A stretch of 64,000 nt of DNA from Arenicola marina (GCA_964019135.1 OZ025265.1:18885143-18949142); one strand, 5' to 3'; shown: positions 10,977 through 22,901, numbered from the stretch's first letter. The notes: generated by a model not told the origin, from the letters alone. Program-made: numbers and translations.

Positions 10977-12099
10977 ATGTTTTAGCATGAAATTGTTTAG
11001 TCTCTTGTTTTTTTTTATCAAGAGTGGCTGAGAGGTCATTACGCCGTCTACAAAGTCCTGGCTGTGACACTGGATCAATTAATGATAAACATAGATTAGA
11101 GCTAATGGGCAAGTTTCTATAGAAAGATTTAGAGAGCGTAGCGACATTCACTTGTCGAGAGTGTAAGGCTTGCGTTGTTTGCGCTGCACATTAAGCGATG
11201 GTCGAATACGATCATTAATCTACTTAGGAAGGTGAAGGCCTCAAATCTATTCTTTATTTTTATTTACAGTTTACGACCTGTCGCCTTGGCTGGTAAATTG
11301 TATATGTGCTTTAAACTTTGCCGGCATCTGAGTGAATGAATATCTGTGCCGGAGCCGGAGTTGATTCGCTTGAGGCGTGTTGGATTTGCATGGAACGAAC
11401 TGAAAAAATCGAAATGGTCTTGCTTGGGGTCACCGAGAAAGCACCGGCAGTTGTAAACCATGCGGTTCTGTTAATCAAACAATATATATTCGGCACTAAA
11501 TGTATAGTACGTGTAGCAGGTGCTATTAACAAAATTAGACAAATATACTTGATAGAAAAATGTTCTACCTGTGTGCATATTTTTAACGCTTAATGGCTTA
11601 GTTTGGTGCCGATCTTCGACCACGTATGATTTATAAGTACTGCATCGCTAGTTGTTCCTGAAATAAATATATAAAAGAATAACTAAACAAATAAAATATT
11701 GAAACCGTTAAACTATCGAGAAAGCTGGTTTCGCGAAACGGTCATGATGCAGTTCAGTCGACACATACATCGTAGTGCAATAATAAAGTAGTGATTCGAA
11801 TCCAGGCACGTAGAATACTTTATATAGATTATGTGTCAATTATTGTATACAAAAGGATATGNNNNNNNNNNNNNNNNNNNNNNNNNNNNNNNNNNNNNNN
11901 NNNNNNNNNNNNNNNNNNNNNNNNNNNNNNNNNNNNNNNNNNNNNNNNNNNNNNNNNNNNNNNNNNNNNNNNNNNNNNNNNNNNNNNNNNNNNNNNNNNN
12001 NNNNNNNNNNNNNNNNNNNNNNNNNNNNNNNNNNNNNNNNNNNNNNNNNNNNNNNNNNNNNGTGCCCGGATCCGGATTCGAAGCTATTAATCTGGGTTA
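10977..12099. other. Intergenic stretch with assembly gap
   Basis: No conserved coding sequence was recognised on either strand. Short open frames at 11260-11590 overlap each other on both strands and lack homology. Bases 11862-12061 are a run of exactly 200 N. The true size of the gap is unknown, and missing MCRS1 exons could lie in it. GATTCGAATCC at about 11791 and GGATTCGAA at about 12072 on the gap's two sides look like tRNA-related repeat sequence. Confidence 0.7.
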
Positions 12100-12350
12100 G
12101 TTGTATATGCAGGACGCTTTAACCACTTTTAGTCATATCGCGTCAATGGCAGAAGGGAGGGAAAGTGGAGCCACGTCCCTGGGGGTAACCCCCTACTCTT
12201 TGCGAATAAGGACATGGGATCTTTATCCTGCGACCACACAGACATGGCCACAGCGGGGCACGAACCACTGATCCACCAGCCGTTAGGCTCTCAGGTGACC
12301 AGAGCACTCAAGGCGGGCGCTCTAACCCACTGAGCTACCGGGTCGGCTCC
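12100..12350 (-). mobile_element. tRNA-derived SINE, family 1
   Basis: On the minus strand it starts with GTAGCTCAGTGGGTTAGAGC, followed by CAGTGGTTCGTGCCCCGC (B-box-like), CAGGATAAAGATCCCATG and the long GGGTTACCCCCAGGGAC body. It ends near GCATATACAACTA. It is a close match to the copies at 16486 and 48805. Confidence 0.85.
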
Positions 12351-12599
12351 CTTTTTAATCTGGGGTCTATGGGGCTAACTACTAAACCAAGGGAGGAACC
12401 ACACAAACAACACCATGGCACTGAGTTAGGTCACAGCGGCTGTCAAAGCCATCTGTCGCGAATAGCCAAATGTAATTTTCAATTATAAAATACAATGTCT
12501 GGATGTATCATGAACAACGCGTAAACCACGCGGCTGTACACAAACCATGAAAGAAGAAAATGTAATTTTACAAATAAACCTGCAACGCTGGCGTCCTTA

Positions 12600-12670
12600 A
12601 CTGCGAGTGTCTTGCGCAGGTGCGGATCGAACCCCGCACCGACTGTTTCGGCTGGCCTGGCAGAGAACTA
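12600..12670 (-). mobile_element. tRNA-like SINE fragment
   Basis: The minus strand contains GGTGCGGGGTTCGATCCGC, a T-arm/B-box-like hairpin. I cannot fold a full cloverleaf, so I read it as a SINE head remnant and not a working tRNA gene. A similar B-box relic (GGGGTCGAATCC on minus) lies at about 13190-13205. Confidence 0.4.
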
Positions 12671-12815
12671 GCAGAGTTCGTACGGTGCCATTATGATAGA
12701 TACAGGGGGGGGGGGGGAGGGACATCTCCGCATGGAGGACAATTCCGCATACCAAACCGGCAGGAGGGGGTACCTACTAAGCCACGGGTTTACCTCTCCA
12801 CCCACGGAGACTGAC

Positions 12816-15800
12816 CTGACTGGTCCGGCAGGAGGTGGTACTGCTTCATGAGGAGCCAGTGATTGAAGAGCGCTTTGGCCGTCCGCCCGGGGTGAAAGGT
12901 CACGGGTTGAGAGGTCAACAGGTCTATAAACGTCTCGACTGTCGGCTGACTCGTCTAAACACCCGGGAAACAGACACGTCATCATGTCTTTATCAAAGCC
13001 AATTTCCCAACAAATTCGATATTCCAAACATGAAATGGTTGAGTCTCACGTGCCAGGGCGTTTCTCGATAAAACAATGTTAAAGAATTTAACAGCAGGTG
13101 GTTCAGAAAAATAGTTTACTCCGTGAAGTTTGTTGGCTAAACTGGGCAAAGAAAAGGTTGAAATATGCTCCAGATTAGGTGCCTGGGCCCGGATTCGACC
13201 CCAGGTATGATTGATCTGCGGTCTAATACGTTAATCACTACAATAGGAAGGCCCCCATGTGAAAAAGTTAAGTCTTTTTACAGAGACTTGACTCTCTCGT
13301 GGGACTTGCCACTTACTCCACTAAGGACAAGCCAGGACGGTTCCCCCCTCCTTGCTGTACAGGGCCTGTGAGTTACACTATGGACGGGTTGTGGCTTACC
13401 GAGGTGACTATACCCAGGAGGGTTTCCCCCTCCTTGCTGTACAGGGCCTGTGAGTTACACTATGGACGGGTTGTGGCTTACCGAGGTGACTGTACCCAGG
13501 AGGGTTTCCCCCTCCTTGCTGTACAGGGCCTGTGAGTTACACTATGGACGGGTTGTGGCTTACCGAAGTGACTGTACCAAGGAGGGTCCCCCCCCTCCTT
13601 GCTGTACAGGGCCTGTGAGTTACACTATGGACGAGTTGTGGCTTACCGAGGTGACTGTACCCAGGAGGGTCCCCCCCTCCTTGCTGTACAGGGCCTGTGA
13701 GTTACACTATGGACGGGTTGTGACTTACCGAGGTGACTGTACCCAGGAGGGTTTCCCCCCTCCTTGCTGTACAGGGCCTATGTGTTACACTATGGACGGG
13801 TTGTGACTTACCGAGGTGACTGTACCCAGGAGGGTTCCCCCCTCCTTGCTGTACAGGGCCTATGTGTTACACTATGGACGGGTTGTGGCTTACCGAGGTG
13901 ACTGTACCCAGGAGGGTTTCCTCCTCCTTGCTGTACAGGGCCTGTGAGTTACACTATGGACGAGTTGTGGCTTACCGAGGTGACTGTACCCAGGAGGGTT
14001 TCCCCCCTCCTTGCTGTACAGGGCCTATGTGTTACACTATGGACGGGTTGTGACTTACCGAGGTGACTGTACCCAGGAGGGTTCCCCCCTCCTTGCTGTA
14101 CAGGGCCTATGTGTTACACTATGGACGGGTTGTGGCTTACCGAGGTGACTGTACCCAGGAGGGTCCCCCCCTCCTTGCTGTACAGGGCCTGTGAGTTACA
14201 CTATGGACGAGTTGTGGCTTACCGAGGTGACTATACCCAGGAGGGTTTCCCCCCTCCTTGCTGTACAGGGCTTGAGAGTTACACTATGGACGGGTTGTGA
14301 CTTACCGAGGTGACTGTACCCAGGAGGGTTTCCCCCCTCCTTGCTGTACAGGGCCTATGTGTTACACTATGGACGGGTTGTGACTTACCGAGGTGACTGT
14401 ACCCAGGAGGGTTTCCCCCCTCCTTGCTGTACAGGGCCTATGTGTTACACTATGGACGGGTTGTGGCTTACCGAGGTGACTGTACCCAGGAGGGTTTCCC
14501 CCTCCTTGCTGTACAGGGCTTGAGAGTTACACTATGGACGGGTTGTGACTTACCGAGGTGACTGTACCCAGGAGGGTTCCCCCCTCCTTGCTGTACAGGG
14601 CCTATGTGTTACACTATGGACGGGTTGTGGCTTACCGAGGTGACTATACCCAGGAGGGTTTCCCCCTCCTTGCTGTACAGGGCTTGAGAGTTACACTATG
14701 GACGGGTTGTGACTTACCGAGGTGACTGTACCCAGGAGGGTTTCCCCCCTCCTTGCTGTACAGGGCCTATGTGTTACACTATGGACGGGTTGTGACTTAC
14801 CGAGGTGACTGTACCCAGGAGGGTTCCCCCCTCCTTGCTGTACAGGGCCTATGTGTTACACTATGGACGGGTTGTGGCTTACCGAGGTGACTGTACCCAG
14901 GAGGGTTTCCCCCTCCTTGCTGTACAGGGCCTATGTGTTACACTATGGACGGGTTGTGGCTTACCGAGGTGACTGTACCCAGGAGGGTTTCCTCCTCCTT
15001 GCTGTACAGGGCCTGAGAGTTGATGGCCGCCATGATGTCTGGGTGCAGCTGTTTGATGGCCTGGGACGCCAGCCTGTAACAACAGCGTCAGGAGACATAA
15101 TGAACACTACAACATTGTGAGGATGTATGATGTGCACGTAATGTTGACAGCGTGTGAAATAAAAGTAAGCATGGTGACCTTAACTTTTTATATGAATAAA
15201 ATACAAATAAAATTTATCGACGTGTAGGTGTCATAACAGTTTGTTTTGGCCGCTAACGGATCACGTGTAATCAAAAAAAACATTGAGACACATATTTAAA
15301 TATGGCAAATCTGATATGGGGGCCCCCTCATCGAAGTGTTTTTAGCTCTTGAACGAAAATGGTGACATGTATATATGTTCTCGTCTTTGAGCTTAGTATT
15401 TAATGCTCTTCAAATGGTGTGAAAATCCTGGGGGAAAAAACGTAAAAAATGTATCATACATTTTTAAGGGGAATTAGACATAAGACAAAAAAAGCAACAT
15501 GTTAAATTGACTATTTTTACGAATTATTATGTATCTATTTTATATAGGATCGATTCAGGGTAGCATTTTGGTTGGACGTCAAAGACAATTTCCCTTTTCA
15601 ATGCTCAAATTCCCCGTTCGTCCCCACGACTTACTTGGACAGGATGGGGTCGTACATGAGAGCGTACCAGCGTTCCTGGATTTCTTTCAAGGTAAACTTG
15701 CAGGTGAACTTCACTCCCAGGTAAACGGCGGTCAGATCACACGTCTGAAAACGACAAACACAGTATAGATTTATGTATAATTTATATATAAGTACAGATT

Positions 15801-18517
15801 TATGTATAATTATAAATAAGTACAGATTCATGTATAATGTATATATAAGTACAGATGTATGTATAATGTATATAAAAGTACAGATGTATGTATAATGTAT
15901 ATATAAGTACAGATGTATGTATAATGTACATATAAGTACAGATGTATGTATAATTTATATATAAGTACACATGTATGTATAATTTATAGATACCGATAAG
16001 TACAGATTTATGTATAAGTACGCCATATTTACAAGTAAGAAATAATCTTATAAAAATACCTTGACGACTTTTTAAAGGCAACCCTTTGGATGCACTAGAG
16101 GATACGATCAACAAGGCCATTGTAATATACATGTATGTGCAAAGAGATCTTATTCGCGAATAACATAAATACAAGAAAAACTTGGTGGCGAGGAATGCAC
16201 GAAATGTTACTCACAGGCCAAAATTTGGTTTCTCCATTAGTTAACAAATACATGATTTCCTTTCTGAATAGTTGCATCCCTAGTTCAGTTGGTAAGCAGG
16301 CTGAGCTGCAGAAGAACGGTACCCTGGCACCCGCGGTCATGTTTCATTGACTTCACAATCTTTTCATTACGATTATCGCAGGGAGGTGTCTTGGCCCAGT
16401 TTACCTTTCACAATGACCCAAAACAAGTTGCTAAAAACAGCCTAGTTTGTCTCCCTCCTCTGGATCCTCCATCTCGATGTGCTGGCTGGTTGTATATTCA
16501 GGACGCTTTAACCACTTTTGGTCATATCGCGTCAATGGGAGAAAGAAGGGAGAGCGGAGCCATGTCCCCGAGGGTAACCCCCTACTCTTTGTGAAGAAGG
16601 ACATGGGATCTTTATCCTGCGACCACACAGACCATGGCTACAGCGGGGCTCGAACCACCGATCCACGTGCGATAGGCTCTCAGGTGGCCAGAGCACCCGA
16701 GGCGTCGGGTCGGCCCGGGTCGGCCCCCTTACCTGTTGAACGGCGTTGATGAGGGCCAAATCATCTTGGGGCTTCCACCGCCCGAGATCCTTGGTGGACG
16801 CCGCCGGTGGGGGCTGGAGGGGTGTGGGAGTGACACAGGGTCATAGTCATAATCGAGGTGAACATTAACATGTGAATTCGCTGTTGTAAACCTTGTAAAA
16901 TAAATAAAGTTTAGATAAAAAAAAAGTTATCTGATTCTTTTTTAAGGATTTAAATTAAAACTTAATCGAATGAATTGATTCACTGAAGCATATTCACAAT
17001 TGCATACTAATTATTGTTTTCTAACTGATACAAATGCAAGCTTTAAAACTTGTGTCGCCTGTATAGCAATTTCAAGTGCAAATCTAGAGACAACTTTAGC
17101 TATATGCCACAACCATTATACATACCCTAGATTTCTTCGAACGCTTGCTTGACGACTTTGACTAAAAAAAAGTCCAGACAATCAATAAAAAATAAGTAAG
17201 AAATATAGTGAACGTAATGAACGCTAAGGTCATGGGATAATGCTATAAATCTTTTAAACACGTGATCAGGTGTAAACATTGCATGTATCAATCTTCCGAG
17301 GCAGAATCAAGCAATGTGTCTCTACTTTATTATAACAACTCCAACTTTACTGAAAAATTCCAACATCAGTATTGAGGTACCAATCAGAGCGGTGGACATG
17401 TCATGGTAACGACCTCATGCAAGGACAGGTCAAGCTGATTTTTACAGTTATTTCTGAGATGTTGCACTTACCACAATACCATTACCACAGTGGCCTTAAA
17501 CATAATAAAATGATGACGATGAAGCTTGCAACACAATTTTTCGACAACCACAAATGTCGATACATCTTAAATGAATGTAACATCTTGGATGTTCTATACA
17601 AGCTGGATGCGTGAGGGGGCATGACGGTGCAGGGGAATGGGGGGGGGGGTACTTACCCTTTTCCGCTCGGAGGCGGGGACAGTAGGGGTGGCTGGGGCGG
17701 GTGCCGTCACGGCCGCACTGACGACAGTCGTGTCTTCGCTCAGTGCGGTCGGGTTACTCGCCAGACTGCTGGACGCCGCGGTTGCTAGGCTACCAGACGC
17801 CGTCGTCGTCAGGCCACCAGATGGCGCGGTCGTGGTGAGCTCGGCGGATACACTCACTAGAGGCGCCATCGTAGCACTGATCGCCGGTGCGACGCTGCCC
17901 CCACTCTCCTCGGTGAGGGCGCTGCAGTTGCTAGCATGCCTCTCCCTGGTGTGCTCCATGGTCAGCTCGCTGGCCGGAAGGCTGGCGGCGGCGGCTTCAG
18001 TCTGCCCGCCTTCGTGGAGCACCAGTTTACCCGGCAAATCCCCCGTGGTAGCCGCGCCTCCGCCCCCGCCCCCTAGCGTCGGAGATGCCGCTTGCAGGCT
18101 CGACATGGAGGCACTAGTTTTAGTCCTGCTGCGGTCCGTTTTGGCCAGACTGCTCTCCACCAGCTCGTCGTCGAACTTCTTTCGTTTGATGGAGCGGGTG
18201 GAACTGCGTCGCTTCTGCTGGGTGGCGGAAGCCGGGGTGATGGCGTCCCCGAACCCCCGAGCGACGGAAGACGGGGTGAGGAGACCGTCTCCCGACCCAG
18301 GCATGGCGGAGTACGGAGTGGAGAAGTCCAAGGGCCCGCGAGAGGTAGAGGTCGGGGTGGTGGGGTCGCAAGCCTCTCCGTGTGCCACAGGGGTGGGTGT
18401 GGAGGGCTCTCCGGCGCCCGGGGACAGCAGTGTGGCTTTCGCTGGTGTGGAGGTCGGAGTTTGAGGCATCGCTCCCGGGAGGAGGTATTCACCGCCACCG
18501 AGTGAATCTCCCTCCAT
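12816..18517 (-). CDS. MCRS1: Microspherule protein 1 orthologue (3' end missing)
   Basis: MCRS1 is a nuclear subunit of the INO80 and NSL (MOF) chromatin complexes and also acts at spindle microtubules. Minus-strand exons: 18517-17657 (287 codons from ATG), 16813-16733, 15744-15635, 15073-14965 and 12954-12816, together 433 residues. Residues 103-126 contain RRSSTRSIKRKKFDDEL and VESSLAK, nearly identical to the vertebrate basic motif. Then come KDLGRWKPQDDLALINAV, YLGVKFTCKFTLKEIQERWY, YDPILSK, QAIKQLHPDIMAAINSQAL, TSQPTVETF and TAKALFNHWLLMKQYHLL. The Ser/Thr/Pro/Ala-rich N-terminus is about twice the vertebrate length. The coiled coil and C-terminal FHA domain should follow but I could not find them down to the cyclin gene; they may lie in the N gap or further left. 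Exon 4 is the seed of an 82-bp junction array. Confidence 0.9.
13339..15017 (-). repeat. 82-bp minisatellite copying an MCRS1 exon end
   Basis: About 20 tandem copies. On the minus strand each unit holds GCCCTGTACAGCAAGGAGG, GGAAACCCTCCTGGGTACAG, TCACCTCG then the donor GTAAGCCACAACCCG, and a short spacer ending in CAxAG. The first copy is the real end of exon 4 (ALYSKEEETLLGTVTS, donor at 14964-14963). The rest fill the 2-kb intron before exon 5. Many units therefore contain an AG/GCC acceptor-like start and a GTAAGC donor bounding a 48-nt in-frame segment; others carry a one-base C-tract change that breaks the frame. Confidence 0.95.
15766..16012. repeat. AT-rich ~27-bp tandem repeat
   Basis: Units of TATATAAGTACAGATGTATG and TATAATG repeat about nine times with small changes, inside the MCRS1 intron between exons 2 and 3. 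They start 22 bp from the exon 3 acceptor. No coding sense. Confidence 0.85.
16276..16345 (+). mobile_element. tRNA-like SINE fragment
   Basis: CCCTAGTTCAGTTGGTAAGC resembles a tRNA A-box and D-arm. A second promoter box is not clear and there is no family-1 body, so it is a different or decayed tRNA-derived element inside the MCRS1 intron. Confidence 0.4.
16486..16728 (-). mobile_element. SINE family 1 abutting the MCRS1 exon 2 donor
   Basis: The body runs from TTGTATATTCAGGACGC to the head near CCGACCCGACGCCTCGGG. On the minus strand the head begins only about 6-10 bases after the GTAAG donor that ends MCRS1 exon 2 (16732-16731), so the insertion sits directly against a splice site. The part of the head with the A-box is degraded (CCGGGTCGGCC duplication), but the B-box-like GGTTCGAGCCCCGC is intact. 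Confidence 0.85.
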
Positions 18518-19661
18518 AGCTCAGAAGAAAACCTGACAAATAAATGCCAAATGTTAATATATTACATGGAGAAACACATCTTCAAGCTGCTCATACAGCA
18601 ATATTTCTAAAGGCCATGCTTGTTGCATGTGCCGTGGTAGCCGATTGAGATATCCAGTGGGGGAAAACGTTGCTTTCTTAGATACTGTTGCCATGTTTTG
18701 CCAAGAAGATAGATTTGATAAACATACATTTTCAAGCCAACTTCTCCTGGCTTAAAAAAGGAAAGCATTTACATAAGGAACTGACCTAGGCTGAAATGTG
18801 GGGGTCTTGTTAATGAAAAGACAGATGGGTGACTGGGTTGGGCAGGCTTGAAGTCTTTAAGTGACTTCCATATAAATGCATGCAGACTACAGAACTATCA
18901 AGCTATAAAATCTGTAAGTAGTACAGCTACGGTTTTAAATTATGTCATAATAATAATGTCTAAGGCTAAGACCTCCCCTTTCGATTCAAAGAGTATATCC
19001 TTTAAATCACAGTTGTATTGTAAGGTGTAGCAGTTAGCAGGCCCCTAGAATAATGGCTGCCTGAGTACCCTAGAACTACTGCTGCCTATCCATGCAGTGC
19101 AGGCAACCAGAGGCAGGCAATACTCAAAGTAGACTATATTTCATACACAGTCCTCTTGTTCATCACAGAAAAAGGCTCATAACAATATCGTAATATCAGA
19201 GAGTCAACACAATTTAAAAAGGATGTGTTATGCAGACATAAGAAAGCTGAGCTCACTTTCTCCACTTCATACAATGGAGTGTCAGACTGAACAAATATTA
19301 TTTTTGTCATAATAATGGATAACATTGCAGTACAGGTGGGTGTATGCTAGCCCTGGTACATGCCTCTCTTACCACGTCCGTAAACGGAGCAAGGGTGAGA
19401 GCCATGCCATTCACCAGGCCTAAAATTAGAAATCACGGACCGGTGGCTCGAGTTGAAGGTCCTAACAGAATAAATATGCGGTGCCCAACCATCAGTGCCT
19501 ACCATCTCTAACAATGGCGTAATCCTTTAACAACAACAAACAATACCTAGCATTCGCCCCCCTGCATATCGCCAACGATGCGCACCAAGCCTGACACCAT
19601 AAGCATGAGCACTGAGCACCCACCCCACTTCCATCCCCCCACCCTCCCTGCTGTCCACAAT

Positions 19662-20248
19662 TAGTAGCATTGAATCACCCAGCTCGCTTTGATGAATGAT
19701 AGTCGATTATGACGACGAACCTACCTCTCCTAATCGCCTCGACCCTCTTCTTTATACATTACTTAAACTATAGGATGCATTCATTTTAAAGTTTGCTCTA
19801 TCTTCTTGCACATCAATGATATTTTCGTCAGTCGTTAATGGTTTACCCTCTCTGCCGCTTCAAATATGTCAAATGCAGTTGCTGCAGCTCGTTTGTTGAC
19901 ATCAGGCAATACACCCGACAGCTTCCGCATGGCAGCGCCACTAATTCTCATTGTGTGTCTATAGTCGTGCATGCGTTTTAGATGCAACTAGCCGCACCGC
20001 CATGTGGATGATGTCTGTTCTATTGCCCGGTCACATTTGAAGCATCAGAGAGGAAAGCTGTTAACAACTGATGAAAATATAATTGATGTGCAAGCTAATA
20101 AAGAGCGAACTTTAAAATTAATGCATCTTAGGGTCAAAGTAATATCTAAAGGAGAGGGTCGAGGCGATTTAGAGAGGTAGGCTCGTTGTCATAATCGACA
20201 GTCATTCATCAAAGTGAGCTTGGTTATGCATTACTACTTTTTTAACCA
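19662..20248. mobile_element. Fold-back element with ~190-bp inverted arms
   Basis: The left arm (about 19662-19872) and right arm (about 20040-20248) are imperfect reverse complements. Paired landmarks include CTCGCTTTGATGAATGA / TCATTCATCAAAGTGAGC, GTCGATTATGAC / GTCATAATCGAC, AATCGCCTCGACCCTC / GAGGGTCGAGGCGATT and TTGCACATCAAT / ATTGATGTGCAA. The spacer of about 165 bp shows no coding sense. This is a non-autonomous fold-back or long-TIR DNA transposon; target-site duplications were not clear. Confidence 0.85.
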
Positions 20249-21071
20249 TGTGTATTGCTTGACCCTTCTGCCTATCATCTTGTTGTCAGAAGCCTAAAGG
20301 GTCAAGTTCACTGGGCTAGGTGTAAACCACCTTCTCAGCTTCTGGCTCTGTGTCATTTGATTTACTGTGGCTGTGCCTGCAGCTGCATACCCTACCTGAG
20401 CCAGTGGCCAGAGCAAAGCCAAACTTGCCCGAATAAAAGGGAAAGCGAAAGAAGTGCAAAACGAACCGGCGCCCGGCTAACCTGCTAACGTCCGAGACTG
20501 AGTGCTAAACACGGCAATACGACCTTTAGGAAGCCCGCTTAATAAACAAAATTGCACCTATTGTATGGAAATAAAGTCCCTGTTAATAAATCATATTATT
20601 ATCTCCGATATCCGCACATAAAAGGTTGAATAAATGAATACAAACGGCAGATAACGCTTGTTTGGGTAAATCGACAACAAACTTCACGCAAAGCTAGCAC
20701 AGAGTTCAAAGTTGTTGTCGTATATTTACACCCTCAATGTAGATGGCGCTGTAATCTCTGGCGGTCACTTACCATTAACATCGCACCATCCAAATACTAT
20801 ATGATGAATAAGAAACCATACTGAGGGTAAAAACTCAAATGATCAATTAACTTCATTCAGCGCTCCCAAAGTCTGATAAAAATGGCAACAAATGTCATTT
20901 GTGCGATGGAAACAAGTTGTTAGCATAACCTCTGCTGCAGCTGGTTCTGTGCGCTCAATGCGCAACACTCGCATTGCGAACTTTGCCGCGCAGGCTTTTG
21001 TTTGATCTAGCTAGCTATTATTATTAATCAAAAGCAGAAAGATTGATTTTCCTCATGATTCCGATACGACC

Positions 21072-21099
21072 GCGCCATATGGGAATTCCAATATGGCGC
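21072..21099. promoter_or_regulatory. 28-bp near-perfect palindrome
   Basis: GCGCCATATGGGAATT is followed by CCAATATGGCGC. All bases pair with the reverse complement except one symmetric pair. It carries two outward GCGCCATAT half-sites around GGAATTCC. It lies about 1.8 kb upstream of DNAJB11 and 2.6 kb upstream of the MCRS1 ATG. The symmetry suggests a dimeric protein site or a cruciform; function is unknown. Confidence 0.5.
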
Positions 21100-21654
21100 A
21101 GGATCACGTACGACACATATATAGCGCAGACCACATACATGCCCGAGTGTCTCAGTATAGTTCTAGCTAACAGCCTCTTCACTAATCTAATACTGGTTTC
21201 AAACTGACTTCCAGGCTGTGTTACATTTTTTTAAACGGAAGCGGGGACCAAAGGTATGATTTCTCCAAAATGTGGCTAGTCGATTCATAAGTGCATTCGT
21301 CGATGGTGCCATTACAATATTGGCCGGCATAGGGAGTTTCAGGTACTATGTATTATTCTAGTGTGAAAGAAGTGTTGGCGGCGCTTGGCGTACGTCTATT
21401 AGAGCCCAAACGTCATAGTGACCAAAACGTCATACCGTGTTGGAATGAAGTATTGAGCTTTAAGTTTGACTTCAACCATCCCGGTTATCTCTCACACAAC
21501 CCTGCGTGACGTTTTTGAAGGAGACGAGAGGGGCCACTCGGGGCTAAAGGAGTGATTGATTGACAATAAGAGACTTCTTGGAGGCCGAAATTCGCAAATT
21601 AAGGCGCAGGAAAATAAGGAAATCTAATGTTTCTTATAATAGAAGGGCCCCTAA

Positions 21655-21870
21655 GGGGGGTAGCCATGTCGCGTGTCGATTTAAAAAAAAGGCCCATGTC
21701 GCGTGTCGATTTTAAGAAAAGGTCCATGTCGCGTGTCGATTTTAAGAAAAGTTCCATGTCGCGTGTCGCTAAGTCTTATGTCGCATGTCGATTCTAAGAC
21801 AACCCCAATGTCGCGTTGTCGATTTTAAAAATCGCCGTGTCGCCGTGTCGAAAAAGCCCCTCTAGGGCCC
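21655..21870. repeat. TGTCGCGTGTCG tandem repeat
   Basis: Seven or so diverged ~30-bp units of CCATGTCGCGTGTCGATTTT plus AAGAAAAGG. The core matches the dispersed repeat at 3615 and 6975, so this is a tandemly amplified relative. It is flanked by GGGCCCCTAAGGGG and CCCCTCTAGGGCCC, a short inverted pair, which suggests it is carried by a small transposon. Confidence 0.75.
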
Positions 21871-22863
21871 TAATAGAAGGTTCCAAGGAATGGATCGATT
21901 GGGGGGGGGGGGGGGGGGGGGGGTGGCGATACCCCATATTCCATCGTTTATCATAAAAGCACTTAAATATAAATCTTAAACCGCCAGAAGAGTTACTGCC
22001 TCACATATTCATAGCCCCGGTCAATAGACACGGCGATCGGGGCAGAGTGTGCAGCTGTACATTTGTTCCTAGATGGTTCAGACTGTGTTGTCTGACGTTT
22101 TCGTCACCATGACGTGTTGGGCCCTAACATATGTCTTCCTCGAAGGTGTCCTGTAGTTGTGCAGTTATCCAATGTCAAATCCCAATAATTGATTGGCAAA
22201 ATATTGCATATTGCAGTGGTGAATACAGTAGGGAGTACTTCGGCTTAAGCCCCCCCCCCCCCCCTACCTCCTGGTCAAGCCACCGAAGCCCCCCCCCCCC
22301 TACCTACAGGTTTAGCCCCCCAGAATAAAGAGGCCTATCCCTGTCCAGGAGCAGCAGCCTGATGCTGAAGAAGGGCCAGTGTCCAACGTACGAATAAACT
22401 CACTGACTCGGAAGGTCACGGTAAGACGCAAGCTGATACAGGCATCTTGAAACTAACCATGGGGTTACATATGCCCACCGCTAATAGGGTCTGTAAGTAC
22501 ATCTCGCTCCTCCGCGCGATTTGGCGAGAATTATCACTTCCGGGCTGCAGCGCATTTCTCTGCTTGTTGATTAATAATCAACCCGCAAATGAAATGTTAC
22601 TATAATCCGGTAATAAGATCTTAATGTCTATATATGTTTTCTTTCCGCTACATGGATTTTATCATCCTTTTTCCAAAATCTTCTGTAACTATAATTTTGC
22701 TAGCAACACTTTTATTATAGCAAATTACAACTTTCGGCAGAGCTTATATATGACGTACGCGTGGCGGCCTGCAACAATCACTTGCACGACCGCCAGCGTA
22801 CACATGGCCATGTAGTGCCCGTATCATGGGCGTGGGGAACCAGCGTAATGACATTTCTACAGT

Positions 22864-22872
22864 ACCGGAAGT
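22864..22872 (+). promoter_or_regulatory. ETS-type site at the DNAJB11 start
   Basis: ACCGGAAGT, the consensus of ETS/GABP factors, lies 30 bp before the DNAJB11 ATG. There is no TATA box close by. ETS sites near the start are common in TATA-less housekeeping promoters, so this probably belongs to the core promoter or early leader. Confidence 0.45.
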
Positions 22873-22901
22873 ACAATTGACTGGCGTGGCAGACGTCAAA
22901 C

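Larger units (their letters stand above)
18518..22860. other. Intergenic region between divergent MCRS1 and DNAJB11
   Basis: MCRS1 points left and DNAJB11 points right, so promoters of both must lie here. A TTTTCTTCTGAG acceptor-like site two bases before the MCRS1 ATG suggests at least one upstream non-coding MCRS1 exon, which I could not place. The region holds a long fold-back element, a palindrome, a TGTCGCGTGTCG tandem repeat and G- and C-tracts at 21901 and 22250. No conserved coding exon was seen. Confidence 0.65.

Noticed and set aside
17637..18505. Plus-strand open frame of 275 codons
   Set aside because: It is the antisense shadow of MCRS1 exon 1, whose minus frame carries the conserved IKRKKFDDELVESSL motif.
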